NCBI RefSeq assembly: GCF_016904885.1
Contig: NZ_JADWYI010000001.1
Coordinates: forward strand, 682,001-746,000
Length of the DNA stretch: 64,000 nt
Origin: Archangium primigenium
Lineage (GTDB): Bacteria > Myxococcota > Myxococcia > Myxococcales > Myxococcaceae
Reading direction: 5' to 3'
Part shown: positions 33,760 to 41,380 of the stretch, in pieces
Layout: every line of letters starts with the position of its first letter
How positions within the stretch are numbered: position 1 is the first letter of the stretch
Translations under genes and position numbers: made by a program
The notes under the pieces: model-generated
Seen by the model: only the letters and a program-made list of their open reading frames with translations
Databases searched by the model: none
What the model was told of the DNA's origin: nothing

Positions 33760-35085
33760 ATGCACCCGCCCGTCGCCACCCTCGCCGCGCTCGCCACCGC
33801 TCCCGCCGCCGGAGCGGTGGGCATCCTCCGGCTGTCCGGCCCCGCCGCCCTCGACGTGGGCCGCCTGCTCGCCCCGTCCGTGCCCGAGGCCCCCACGCCC
33901 CGCCATGCCTACCTCGCGCGCTTCGTGGACGCGCAGGGCGCCGCGCTCGACGAGGGCCTCTTCCTCTACTTCCGCGCGCCCCACTCCTTCACCGGCGAGG
34001 ACGTCGTCGAGCTGCAGGCCCACGGCGGGCCGCGCCTGCTCCGCCTCTTGCTCGCGCGCGCCCTCGCCCACCCCGCCGTGCGCCCCGCCGGCCCGGGCGA
34101 GTTCACCCGCCGCGCCTTCTTGAATGGCCGCCTGGATTTGACGCGCGCCGAGGCCGTGGCGGACCTCGTGGCCGCGGACTCGGAGGCCGCCGTGCGCGCC
34201 GCCGCGGCGGGCCTGTCCGGGGCCCTGGCCGCGCGGGTGGCCGCCCTGGAGGCCCCGCTGGGCGCGCTGCACGCGGACCTGGAAGGCGTGCTGGACTTCC
34301 CCGAGGAGGCCGAGGGCGCGGACGCGGACGCGGTGCCCCGGCTCGCGCACCTGGAGGCCGAGGCCCGGGCCCTGCTCGCCGAGGCGGGCCGGGGACGGCT
34401 CGTGCGGCGGGGGGCGCGCGTGGCGCTCTACGGGCCCGTCAACGCGGGCAAGTCCACGCTCTTCAACCGGCTGGTCGGCGAGGCGCGCGCGCTGGTGGAC
34501 GAGGAGCCCGGCACCACCCGAGACGTGCTGGAAGCGCGCCTGGAATGGGAGGGCCTTTCCCTCACCCTCTTGGACACCGCGGGCCTGCGCGAGACGCCCG
34601 GCCGGGTGGAGGCGCTCGGCATCGCCCGCGCGCGCGAGGCCCTGGGCACGGTGGATCTGGCGGTGCTGGTGCTGCCCCCGGGCGCCTCCCCGGCCGAGGC
34701 CGAGGGCTGGCGCGCCGAGGCCGGGGACACGCCCGTGCTCCGCGTGGCGGGCAAGAGCGACGTCGGGGTCGGCGTCGGGGACGCGCTCGCGGTGAGTGGC
34801 CGCACGGGGGCGGGGGTGGAGGCCCTGCGCGCCGAGGTGCTCGGGCGGCTGTGGGGCGGAGGCGCGCCGGGCGCGGTGGCCCTGGTGTCCGAGCGCCACG
34901 CGGACGCCCTGCGGCGCGCGGCCGAGGCCCTGGCGCGGGCGCGCGAGGCCCTGGCGGTGAGCACCCTGGAGGCGGTGTCCGGCGAGGTGGGCCTCGCCCG
35001 CGAGGCGCTCGGCGAGGTGTCGGGAACGAGCGCCTCCGAGGCGCTACTCGACGCCCTCTTCGCGCGCTTCTGCATCGGCAAGTGA
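33760..35085 (+). CDS. mnmE: tRNA modification GTPase MnmE
   Basis: The 441-residue protein has the MnmE order. The N-terminal formyl-THF-binding domain includes LSGPAALDVG, SFTGEDVVELQAHGG and PGEFTRRAFLNGRLDLTRAE. The central helical region holds the GTPase: G1 YGPVNAGKSTLFNRL, switch TTRDV, G3 LLDTAGLRET. The C-terminus is FCIGK, whose Cys is family-typical. G4, normally NKxD, reads AGKSD here, with Gly for Asn. With MnmG it adds the carboxymethylaminomethyl group to wobble uridine 34 of certain tRNAs. Its partner mnmG is 26 kb away in this window. Confidence 0.96.
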   Translation: MHPPVATLAALATAPAAGAVGILRLSGPAALDVGRLLAPSVPEAPTPRHAYLARFVDAQGAALDEGLFLYFRAPHSFTGEDVVELQAHGGPRLLRLLLARALAHPAVRPAGPGEFTRRAFLNGRLDLTRAEAVADLVAADSEAAVRAAAAGLSGALAARVAALEAPLGALHADLEGVLDFPEEAEGADADAVPRLAHLEAEARALLAEAGRGRLVRRGARVALYGPVNAGKSTLFNRLVGEARALVDEEPGTTRDVLEARLEWEGLSLTLLDTAGLRETPGRVEALGIARAREALGTVDLAVLVLPPGASPAEAEGWRAEAGDTPVLRVAGKSDVGVGVGDALAVSGRTGAGVEALRAEVLGRLWGGGAPGAVALVSERHADALRRAAEALARAREALAVSTLEAVSGEVGLAREALGEVSGTSASEALLDALFARFCIGK

Positions 35086-35156
35086 TGTCAGACCCGTCCG
35101 TAGAGTGCTGCCCCTGCCCGGCCCGCTGGGGGCCGCAGGAGGACAGGGTGATTTCG

Positions 35157-35741
35157 ATGTGCGACAGCCAGGTGGCGTACTCGGCGCTCGAGGCGCTGCC
35201 GATGGGGTGGGTGGGGGAGATTCTCGACGAGGAGCTGGTGGCCTCGCCCCGCCTGGCCCCGCCACAGGCCCGCGCCGCGTTCATGCTGGGCGTGGAGTTG
35301 GGCGAGCGGCTCGACCCGAGGCGCGGCGGCTCCGGCCGCTGGTGCCTCCTGCGCGCGCCCGAGCTGCGCCTGGGCCCGGACGTGCTCGTGCCGGACCTCG
35401 CCGGCTGGCGCCGCGAGCGCTTCGAGCAGGCCGGGGGACAGGACGCGCCCTTCCTGCGCGTCGCGCCGGACTGGGTGTGCGAGGTGCTCGGCCCCTCCAC
35501 CGCCGCCCTGGACCGCACGCGCAAGCTGCCCGCCTACGCGCGCGCCGGCGTGTCCCATGTCTGGCTCGTGGACCCCGGGGCCCGCACGCTCGAGCACTTC
35601 CAGCGCGTCAAGCGCGGCTGGTTGCTCGCGGGCGTGCACGAGGGCGACGCGCTCATCCGCGCCGAGCCCTTCGCCTCCACGGCGCTGGAGCTCGGCGCGT
35701 TGTGGATGCCCCCGGAGGGGCACCTGGAGCTCGTCCGTTAG
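35157..35741 (+). CDS. Uma2-family (putative restriction-endonuclease-fold) protein
   Basis: The protein matches the Uma2 pattern: EILDEELVASPRLAPPQARA at the start, then APELRLGPDVLVPDLAGWRR (the PD motif of the PD-(D/E)XK core), APDWVCEVLGPST (the catalytic Glu-x-Leu variant), RTRKLPAYARAGVSHVWLVD. Uma2 proteins are very common in cyanobacteria and myxobacteria and are thought to be nucleases of unknown role. The ATG at 35157 is favoured because the domain begins there and AGGGTG lies upstream; an upstream ATG at 35085 that overlaps the mnmE stop would add 24 residues. Confidence 0.82.
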   Translation: MCDSQVAYSALEALPMGWVGEILDEELVASPRLAPPQARAAFMLGVELGERLDPRRGGSGRWCLLRAPELRLGPDVLVPDLAGWRRERFEQAGGQDAPFLRVAPDWVCEVLGPSTAALDRTRKLPAYARAGVSHVWLVDPGARTLEHFQRVKRGWLLAGVHEGDALIRAEPFASTALELGALWMPPEGHLELVR

Positions 35742-35758
35742 CCGCTCGACGCCAGGTG

Positions 35759-36691
35759 TTAGTCCTGGAGGCCGTGGGCCTCGCCCAGCAGTCGCCGCAC
35801 CTCGTCCCGCAGCCGCGCCTCGTCCAGCGGGGCCGCCGGGAGGAAGCCGTGCGCCCCGAAGCGCCGCGCCCGCTCCCCGTCCCGCAGGGGATCCTTGCCC
35901 GCCGCGAGCAGCCGCGCGCGGGGCCGACGCGGCAGCACCTCCAGCCACGGCAGCGGCGCGAGCACCAGCGCGTTCTTGCGCGCGGTGAGCACCTCGCCCT
36001 CGGTGGCCACGGCCGCGCGGTGCCCCTCCCGCGCGAGCAGCCGCACCAGCGCCTCCCCCACCCCGTCCCGCCACCCGTACACGAGCACCAGGCCGTCCGT
36101 GCGCGGCACCTCCGGCAGGGCATGCAGGGTGCGCTCGAGCAGCCCCTCGAAGGTCGTGTCCCCGAGCGCGTCCGCGAGCACGGCGCTCGCGTCGATGTCC
36201 TCCGGCAGCGGCAGGCCCGGGACGAGGGTGTCGTCCGCGTCCGCGGCCGGGCCGTAGAGCCGCTCGAGGGCGCGCGCGAGCGCCTCGTCCGTCACGAGCT
36301 TGGGCACCACCCAGCTCTTGTTCGTCACGGTGCGCACCGCCTCCAGGGACTGCAGGCTCGCGGGCGCGGCGATGGCCACCACGAGCACCGTGTCCCGCGG
36401 GCCCTCCAGCCGCAGGGGCACCAGCCGGTGCCGCTCGGCGAGGCGCCGGGGCACCTGCCGCCCCAGCGCGGGGTCCAACGGCTCGCGGTCCAGGTCCAGC
36501 ATGGGCACGCCCGTCTGCAGCGCGAGCGCCTCGAGCAGCTGGGTGGCGGTGCACAGCCGCAGGTCCAGCATCACCTGGCCCAGCGGCGCGCCCCCATGGC
36601 GGTGGTGGGTGAGCGCGGTGTTGAGCTGGCCGCTGTCGACCATGCGCTTCTCCAACAGGATTTCCCCCAGCCGCTTCCTCGTCATCTGCAT
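35759..36691 (-). CDS. MshEN (type II secretion GspE N-terminal) domain protein
   Basis: Residues about 1-150 form the GspE/PilB N-terminal domain: RLGEILLEKRMVDSGQLNTA, then GQVMLDLRLCTATQLLEALA and LVPLRLEGPRDTVLVVAIAA. In other proteins this domain binds cyclic-di-GMP or docks secretion ATPases. The C-terminal 150 residues resemble a receiver-like Rossmann fold (LVLVYGWRDGVGEALVRLLA and EGHRAAVATEGE) but lack the phosphoacceptor Asp. There is no ATPase domain, so it is a regulator-like stand-alone protein. The start at 36691 has GGAG upstream. Confidence 0.8.
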   Translation of the reverse strand: MQMTRKRLGEILLEKRMVDSGQLNTALTHHRHGGAPLGQVMLDLRLCTATQLLEALALQTGVPMLDLDREPLDPALGRQVPRRLAERHRLVPLRLEGPRDTVLVVAIAAPASLQSLEAVRTVTNKSWVVPKLVTDEALARALERLYGPAADADDTLVPGLPLPEDIDASAVLADALGDTTFEGLLERTLHALPEVPRTDGLVLVYGWRDGVGEALVRLLAREGHRAAVATEGEVLTARKNALVLAPLPWLEVLPRRPRARLLAAGKDPLRDGERARRFGAHGFLPAAPLDEARLRDEVRRLLGEAHGLQD

Positions 36692-36861
36692 GGACTCCCC
36701 CCGTGTGTTCCGTCCCATGGGTAGGGCGGCCCTTTCCGGGGCGCCAACGGCGCGCCCCCGGGGGGGTTCTTCGCTGGACGTCCGCGCGCCGCGCCTTGAT
36801 TGGCTGTCCGTTTTGTCGGGGCGGGGCGCGCGGGGGCTGTGGGGTTGTCGACGGCCGTCTG

Positions 36862-38658
36862 CTACCAGCGCGTCTCCGGCACCGGCGTGGAGAGCACCCG
36901 GGGACGCTCGCCCGCCAGCCCCAGCTGCACGCCGAGCCGGTGCAGCGCCTGGAGTTGCGCGGTGATCGGGGCCCACGCGGCTGTGGGACGCACGCCCGCC
37001 TGCACGTCGTCGCTGTTGTCCCCCTGGTCGTTGCCGAGCAGCCCTGCCACCACCTCGGCCGTGCCCTTCTTCTTGGGGAAGAGCTCCAGGCGCACGTCGT
37101 CGCCCTCGAGCTTCGCCACCTCGCGCACGAGCCTCAGCGCCACCGGGAAGCCGCCCAGCTCGTCCACCAGGCCCCGCTCCTTGGCGTCCGTGCCGCTCCA
37201 GATGCGGCCCTTGGCCACCGCGCGCAGCTTCTCCACCGGCAGGTTGCGCCCCGCGGCGGCCTTGGCGGTGAAGTCCTCGTAGACCCGGTCGAGGAAGCCC
37301 TCGTTCTTGGCGAGCTGCTCCGGGGTGAACTCGCGCGAGGTGGCGTACATGGTGGCGTTCTTGCCCACGCCCAGGGGCTCCCAGTTGACGCCCAGCTTGT
37401 CCCACGCCTCCTGGGTGACGAGCTTGCCGCTGTACACGCCGATGCTGCCGGTGAGCGTGCCCGGCTGGGCGACGATTCTGTCCGCGTCCATGGAGATGAA
37501 GTAGCCGCCGCTGGCCGCGTACGTGCCCATGGAGACGATGACGGGCTTGCCCTTGTCCCGCGCGCGGCGCACCTCGCGGCGCACGGTGTCGCTCGCCACG
37601 TAGCTGCCCCCGGGGCTGTCCACCCGGAAGAGGATGGCCTTGACCCGCTCGTCGTCCACCGCCTTGCGGAACGCCGCGGACACCGTGTCGCTGCCCATGC
37701 CGCCCTCGCCCGACACGGGGTTGCCCCCGCTGCTCTCGCCCCGGGAGATGGCGCCCGTGCCGTAGATGAGCGCCACCACCGGGCCCGTGGTGTGCGGCCG
37801 CCCCGCGCGCTCGAGGTACTTCTCCAGGAAGAGCAGCTTTGCGTCCGCCCCCGCCTCCTCCTTCACCTTCGCGTACACCTCGTCGCGGTAGAGCAGCCCG
37901 TCCACCAGCTTGAGCTCCAGCGCCCGCGCGGCGAGCAGCGGGGCCTCGTCGATGGCGGCGCGCACCTGCTCGGCGCTCAAGCTCCGGTCCTCCCCCACCC
38001 CCGCGGCCATCTGCTCCACCACGCTCGTCAGGTAGCGCTCCAGCTCCTCGCGGTGCGGCTCGGTGTACGTCTGCTCGGTGTAGCTGTTGACGGCCGCCTT
38101 GTACTCGTAGCGCTTGCCCATCTGCGGCTTGACGCCCACCTTGGCCAGCGCGTCGCGGAAGAAGGGCGTCTCGGTGCCCACGCCGGTGATGGACAGGTCC
38201 CCCGAGGGCTGCACGTACACCGCGTCGAACGCCGAGGCCAGGTAGTACGCCCCCGTGCCGCTGCCGTCCTCGCCGAAGGTGTCCGCGTACGCCACGGCCT
38301 TCTTGCCCTTGGCCCGGAACGCCTTCACCGCGTCGCGCAGCTCCTGCACCACCGCCACGCTGCCGGGGCTCGCGCCCACGCGCGCCACCAGCATCTTCAC
38401 CCGCGTGTCCCCGCCCGCCTTCTCCAGCGCCTCCACCACGTCGCGCACCGTGGGCTTGTTCGCCCCGAACGCGCTCGCCAGCGAGTCCTCCCCCACGTGC
38501 TCGCTCAGGGGCTCGTGCAGGTCCAGCTCCAGCACCACCGCCCCGGGCACCCCCGGCTTGCTCGAGGCCCCCAGGAAGGCGAGCCCGATGATCGCGCCCA
38601 CGAACAGCAGGGTGAAGGCTCCCACCACCGCGAGCAGTCCGATGAAGAAACGTTTCAT
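36862..38658 (-). CDS. sppA: Signal peptide peptidase SppA, long (67K) type
   Basis: About 598 residues, the length of the E. coli-type tandem SppA. An N-terminal membrane helix (RFFIGLLAVVGAFTLLFVGA) anchors it with the bulk in the periplasm. The S49 signature appears twice. The first half holds the Lys (YEYKAAVNSYTEQTYTEPH) and the second half the nucleophile Ser region (MGTYAASGGYFISMDADRIV), preceded by FRVDSPGGSYVAS. The Ser-Lys dyad split across halves is the family rule. It degrades cleaved signal peptides in the inner membrane. The tail after the protease domain is unusual and Pro/Arg-rich. Confidence 0.93.
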   Translation of the reverse strand: MKRFFIGLLAVVGAFTLLFVGAIIGLAFLGASSKPGVPGAVVLELDLHEPLSEHVGEDSLASAFGANKPTVRDVVEALEKAGGDTRVKMLVARVGASPGSVAVVQELRDAVKAFRAKGKKAVAYADTFGEDGSGTGAYYLASAFDAVYVQPSGDLSITGVGTETPFFRDALAKVGVKPQMGKRYEYKAAVNSYTEQTYTEPHREELERYLTSVVEQMAAGVGEDRSLSAEQVRAAIDEAPLLAARALELKLVDGLLYRDEVYAKVKEEAGADAKLLFLEKYLERAGRPHTTGPVVALIYGTGAISRGESSGGNPVSGEGGMGSDTVSAAFRKAVDDERVKAILFRVDSPGGSYVASDTVRREVRRARDKGKPVIVSMGTYAASGGYFISMDADRIVAQPGTLTGSIGVYSGKLVTQEAWDKLGVNWEPLGVGKNATMYATSREFTPEQLAKNEGFLDRVYEDFTAKAAAGRNLPVEKLRAVAKGRIWSGTDAKERGLVDELGGFPVALRLVREVAKLEGDDVRLELFPKKKGTAEVVAGLLGNDQGDNSDDVQAGVRPTAAWAPITAQLQALHRLGVQLGLAGERPRVLSTPVPETRW

Positions 38659-38872
38659 GTGCATGTACTCCCTGGCCCCAACGCCTCGGCCCTCGGCTTA
38701 ACACCACCCCGTGCCCGCTCCGCCTGCGGACGAGCGGGTGTTCACCCGCGGACGAACGAAGCCCGGCGCCCCGCCGGTTGTCTCTTCCCGCGGAGCCCCG
38801 GGGTCTTCCCCGCCCGACGCGATGACTACTCCTTTCGCCAGCACCTCGCACCCTTCACGTCTGGAACCCGTC

Positions 38873-39763
38873 ATGACGCCCACCCTCCACCCCGAGCGCA
38901 CGAGTGCCCTGGACGCGCCGCCCACCTGCGAGCCCCTCTGCAGCCGGGTGCACACGGTGGTGGGCGGCGGCGGGCTCGTCCTGCGGGTGCGCGAGCTGGG
39001 CGACCCGGACGGGCCCCCGCTGCTCTTCGTGCACGGCTTCTCCCAGTCCCACCAGGCGTGGCGGCGGCAGTTGCACAGCGCCCTGGCCCTGGGCTTCCGG
39101 CTGCTGGCGGTGGACCTGCGCGGGCACGGGGACTCGGAGGCCCCCGAGGGGGCGTACGGCGACGGGCGGCTGTGGGCCGAGGACGTGCACGCCGTCATCA
39201 CCACGCTGGGCCTGGAGCAGGTGCTGCTCGTGGCGTGGAGCTACGGGGGCATGGTGGTGCTCGACTACCTGCGCCACCACGGCGAGGGGCGCGTGGCGGG
39301 GGTGAACTTCGTGGGCGCCATGGTGAAGAGCGGCTCGGAGGAGGCCTTCGGGCTGCTCGCGCCGGAGATGCTGGCGCTCATCCCCGGCCTGTTCTCGCGC
39401 GAGCCCGAGCCGGGCGGGCGGGCCATGGAGTCCTTCGTGTCGCTGCTCCACCACACGCCCCCGGCGCCCGAGACGCGCCGCGCGGTGCTGGCCTACACCG
39501 CGCGCGTGCCCGCCCACGTGCGCGAGGGCCTGGGCTCGCGCGCCCAGGACAACGACGACGTGCTCCGGAGGCTGCACGTGCCGGTGCTCGTGTCCCACGG
39601 CCTGGAGGACCGGGTGGTGCTGCCCGCCTCGGGCCGGCACATCGCCGCGCTCGTGCCCCATGCCCAGCTGTCCTTCTACCCGGAGACCGGCCACTCGCCC
39701 TTCTGGGAGGCGGACCGCCGCTTCAACCGGGAACTGGCCGCGTTCGCCGCCCGGTGCTGGTGA
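38873..39763 (+). CDS. Alpha/beta hydrolase
   Basis: About 296 residues with a full alpha/beta-hydrolase pattern: PPLLFVHGFSQSHQAWRRQL, AVDLRGHGDSEAPEG, nucleophile elbow LLVAWSYGGMVVLDYL (Ser in AWSYGG instead of the usual GxSxG), catalytic Asp in SHGLEDRVVLP and His in PETGHSPFWEA. It belongs to the MhpC/esterase-like group. ATG codons at 38822 and 38873 are both in frame; 38873 is preferred by the domain start. It lies just upstream of the broken HEAT-type gene on the same strand. Confidence 0.88.
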   Translation: MTPTLHPERTSALDAPPTCEPLCSRVHTVVGGGGLVLRVRELGDPDGPPLLFVHGFSQSHQAWRRQLHSALALGFRLLAVDLRGHGDSEAPEGAYGDGRLWAEDVHAVITTLGLEQVLLVAWSYGGMVVLDYLRHHGEGRVAGVNFVGAMVKSGSEEAFGLLAPEMLALIPGLFSREPEPGGRAMESFVSLLHHTPPAPETRRAVLAYTARVPAHVREGLGSRAQDNDDVLRRLHVPVLVSHGLEDRVVLPASGRHIAALVPHAQLSFYPETGHSPFWEADRRFNRELAAFAARCW

Positions 39764-39771
39764 GGGGACGC

Positions 39772-40086
39772 ATGGGCGACGAGACGTTCACGCGGGAGCG
39801 CGAGGCCATGGCCCGCCACACGATCCCCGAACTCATCGAACTCCTGGCGAGCGAGTCCCTGCGCACGCGCTTCCTGGCGGAGATGGTGCTGCGCGACGCC
39901 ACGTCCATATGACTGCACTTCCAGCCCGCGGGTCCGCGGGCCGAGCGGGAGCAGGCCATTCAGGAGTGGCGCGATTGGTGGGAAGCGCACCGGAGCACCT
40001 TCAAGCGGCGCTGGGGCCGCTCGGTGGAGGCGTGCGCGCGGCCCGCCGGTGGTTCGCTCCGGGGGGCGCGCAAGCCCTCCAGGTAG
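39772..40086 (+). pseudogene. HEAT-repeat-like gene interrupted by an in-frame TGA
   Basis: From the ATG at 39772 the frame reads a HEAT-like helix pair (ARHTIPELIELLASESLRTR, then FLAEMVLRD), reaches a TGA at 39910-39912, and then continues open in the same frame to a TAG at 40084-40086. The continuation (LHFQPAGPRAEREQAIQEWR, then DWWEAHRSTFKRRW) is the W-rich ending seen in HEAT-type proteins of myxobacteria. A single base change at the TGA would restore 105 codons. It is either a pseudogene or read through; the first is far likelier. Confidence 0.72.
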
Positions 40087-40212
40087 GTGGGTGAAGCGAG
40101 GCGTGTGCGAAGCGGCTCCCGCGACCCAGGACAACCGTTCTGACCGCGAATGCCTGGCGGAATGCCCCGAGGCGTGCGTCCGACACGCACTGGACAGCCC
40201 TGCCTCCAGCTG

Positions 40213-40230
40213 CTCTCTTCGTGAAGAGAG
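40213..40230. promoter_or_regulatory. Perfect inverted repeat upstream of the L,D-transpeptidase-like gene
   Basis: CTCTCTTC and GAAGAGAG form perfect 8-base arms around GT, 33 bases before the ATG at 40264. The surrounding 177-bp gap (40087-40263) holds nothing else I can identify. It may be a leader hairpin or operator for the toxin-like operon. Confidence 0.4.
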
Positions 40231-40263
40231 ACCGGACAAGGGGTCTCACTGGGGGCATGAACC

Positions 40264-40815
40264 ATGAGGGGCGTGAAGCTATCGGTGGGCGGTTCGGTCA
40301 TCGGGAAGGCCAAGACGTGGGCCTACCCCGACGGAGCGCGGTTGGGGCTCTACAAGATTCCGACGTATGAGCTGACGGTGGCCGGAACGAATGCCAAGGG
40401 CAAACGCGTGAGCAAGAACTTCGAGGTCATGCGCTTCGGGGTTCAATTCAAGGAAGGGTTTGCCTCGCCCAAGGTGGTTGGACTGGCCGACAAACAGACG
40501 CATGTCATCAAGAAGTGGATTCCCACCTATACCGTCCACTCCGCCGATTCCTTGGAGAAAGGCGCCTGGCAGGTGTACGACAGCTTCTTGATCCACGATG
40601 GCCCGGACGACCCCTCGATCGAGGAATACGCCTCGATCGGTTGTGTGGAGATCTGCAACGGGCCGCAAGGCTTTGACTCCTTCAATGACCTGATCATCTC
40701 CCTGTCGGGCTCCTCGAAGACCCAACGTGGGGAGCAACTCCTGGAGATCGGAAGTTCGGGCCAGCTGTCGATTTCCTACGAGCAGGCGAAACGGCCCGCC
40801 CTCGAGCGGTGGTAG
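40264..40815 (+). CDS. L,D-transpeptidase-like protein, candidate peptidoglycan-targeting effector
   Basis: The 183-residue protein lacks a signal peptide. Residues about 104-135 carry VYDSFLIHDGPDDPS and YASIGCVEICNG, that is His111, 12 residues, Ser124-Ile-Gly-Cys127. This is the HxnS/T-x-GC pattern of L,D-transpeptidases and of the Tlde1-type secreted effectors. The first 100 residues are beta-rich (YKIPTYELTVAG, FEVMRFGVQF). It has no own export signal while the adjacent gene encodes an exported protein. This matches effectors injected into a neighbour's periplasm, with immunity kept in the owner's periplasm. The enzyme class is fairly clear; the effector role is inferred. Confidence 0.68.
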   Translation: MRGVKLSVGGSVIGKAKTWAYPDGARLGLYKIPTYELTVAGTNAKGKRVSKNFEVMRFGVQFKEGFASPKVVGLADKQTHVIKKWIPTYTVHSADSLEKGAWQVYDSFLIHDGPDDPSIEEYASIGCVEICNGPQGFDSFNDLIISLSGSSKTQRGEQLLEIGSSGQLSISYEQAKRPALERW

Positions 40816-40825
40816 GGGGCCGCGC

Positions 40826-41332
40826 ATGACCCACTCAATCGTCGCCGCGCTGCTCCTCCTTCCGTTATTGGTCACGGCGGCTCCTCGACAGGAGGACTCG
40901 GCCTCCGCTCTGCTCGACCAGTTCGCCGCCGACTTCATCGAGACCGCATCGCGTTCCTGGTCGGACTACCGTGTGTGTGAATACCGCTCGAAGACAGACG
41001 ACAAGCGGGACTTCCTGGGCAGGAGCTTTGGCCGGGACGTGTTTCCCGCGAATGCGCACATTCGTTGGAAGGAACTGCAAGTCAGTGAGACCGGCGACTC
41101 CCGCTCGTTGCATCTCGGGCTTGTGGCCGTCACCTTCCAGGATCCAGCGGCCGCGAATCGCGTCTATGCCCAGCTCGCCGCCGAACCACAACCCTATCTC
41201 CTGAAGACGAAGATCCGGACGCGCTACAAGGCGCTCATCCGTGGCGATTCGGTGGTGATCCTGTACTCGGAAACGCACGGCCATGAGTCGTTGAAACGCT
41301 TCTTCGAGGCGGTCGACAAGCTCCCGGGATAG
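40826..41332 (+). CDS. Exported partner of the L,D-transpeptidase-like protein (candidate immunity)
   Basis: The ATG at 40826 lies 10 bp after the effector-like gene. The product begins with a signal peptide (SIVAALLLLPLLVTAAPRQ), so it is predicted in the periplasm. The mature 145 residues contain DYRVCEYRSKTDDKRDFLGR, VFPANAHIRWKELQ, HLGLVAVTFQDPAAANRVYA and a final VVILYSETHGHESLKRFFE. The family is not recognised. Position, size and the exported location fit an inhibitor of the preceding enzyme. Alternatively it could be an unrelated periplasmic protein. Confidence 0.62.
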   Translation: MTHSIVAALLLLPLLVTAAPRQEDSASALLDQFAADFIETASRSWSDYRVCEYRSKTDDKRDFLGRSFGRDVFPANAHIRWKELQVSETGDSRSLHLGLVAVTFQDPAAANRVYAQLAAEPQPYLLKTKIRTRYKALIRGDSVVILYSETHGHESLKRFFEAVDKLPG

Positions 41333-41380
41333 ACCGCGTCCGCGTCGTTCCACCTCAGCGGGTTTGGCGGGCTCAAGCGC

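Noticed and set aside
35759-38851. A minus-strand open frame of 1030 codons covering SppA and the MshEN gene
   Set aside because: Only the last part (the MshEN-domain protein from 36691) is coding. The rest is a frame-shifted shadow of sppA, rich in Arg/Gly/Ala without any domain.
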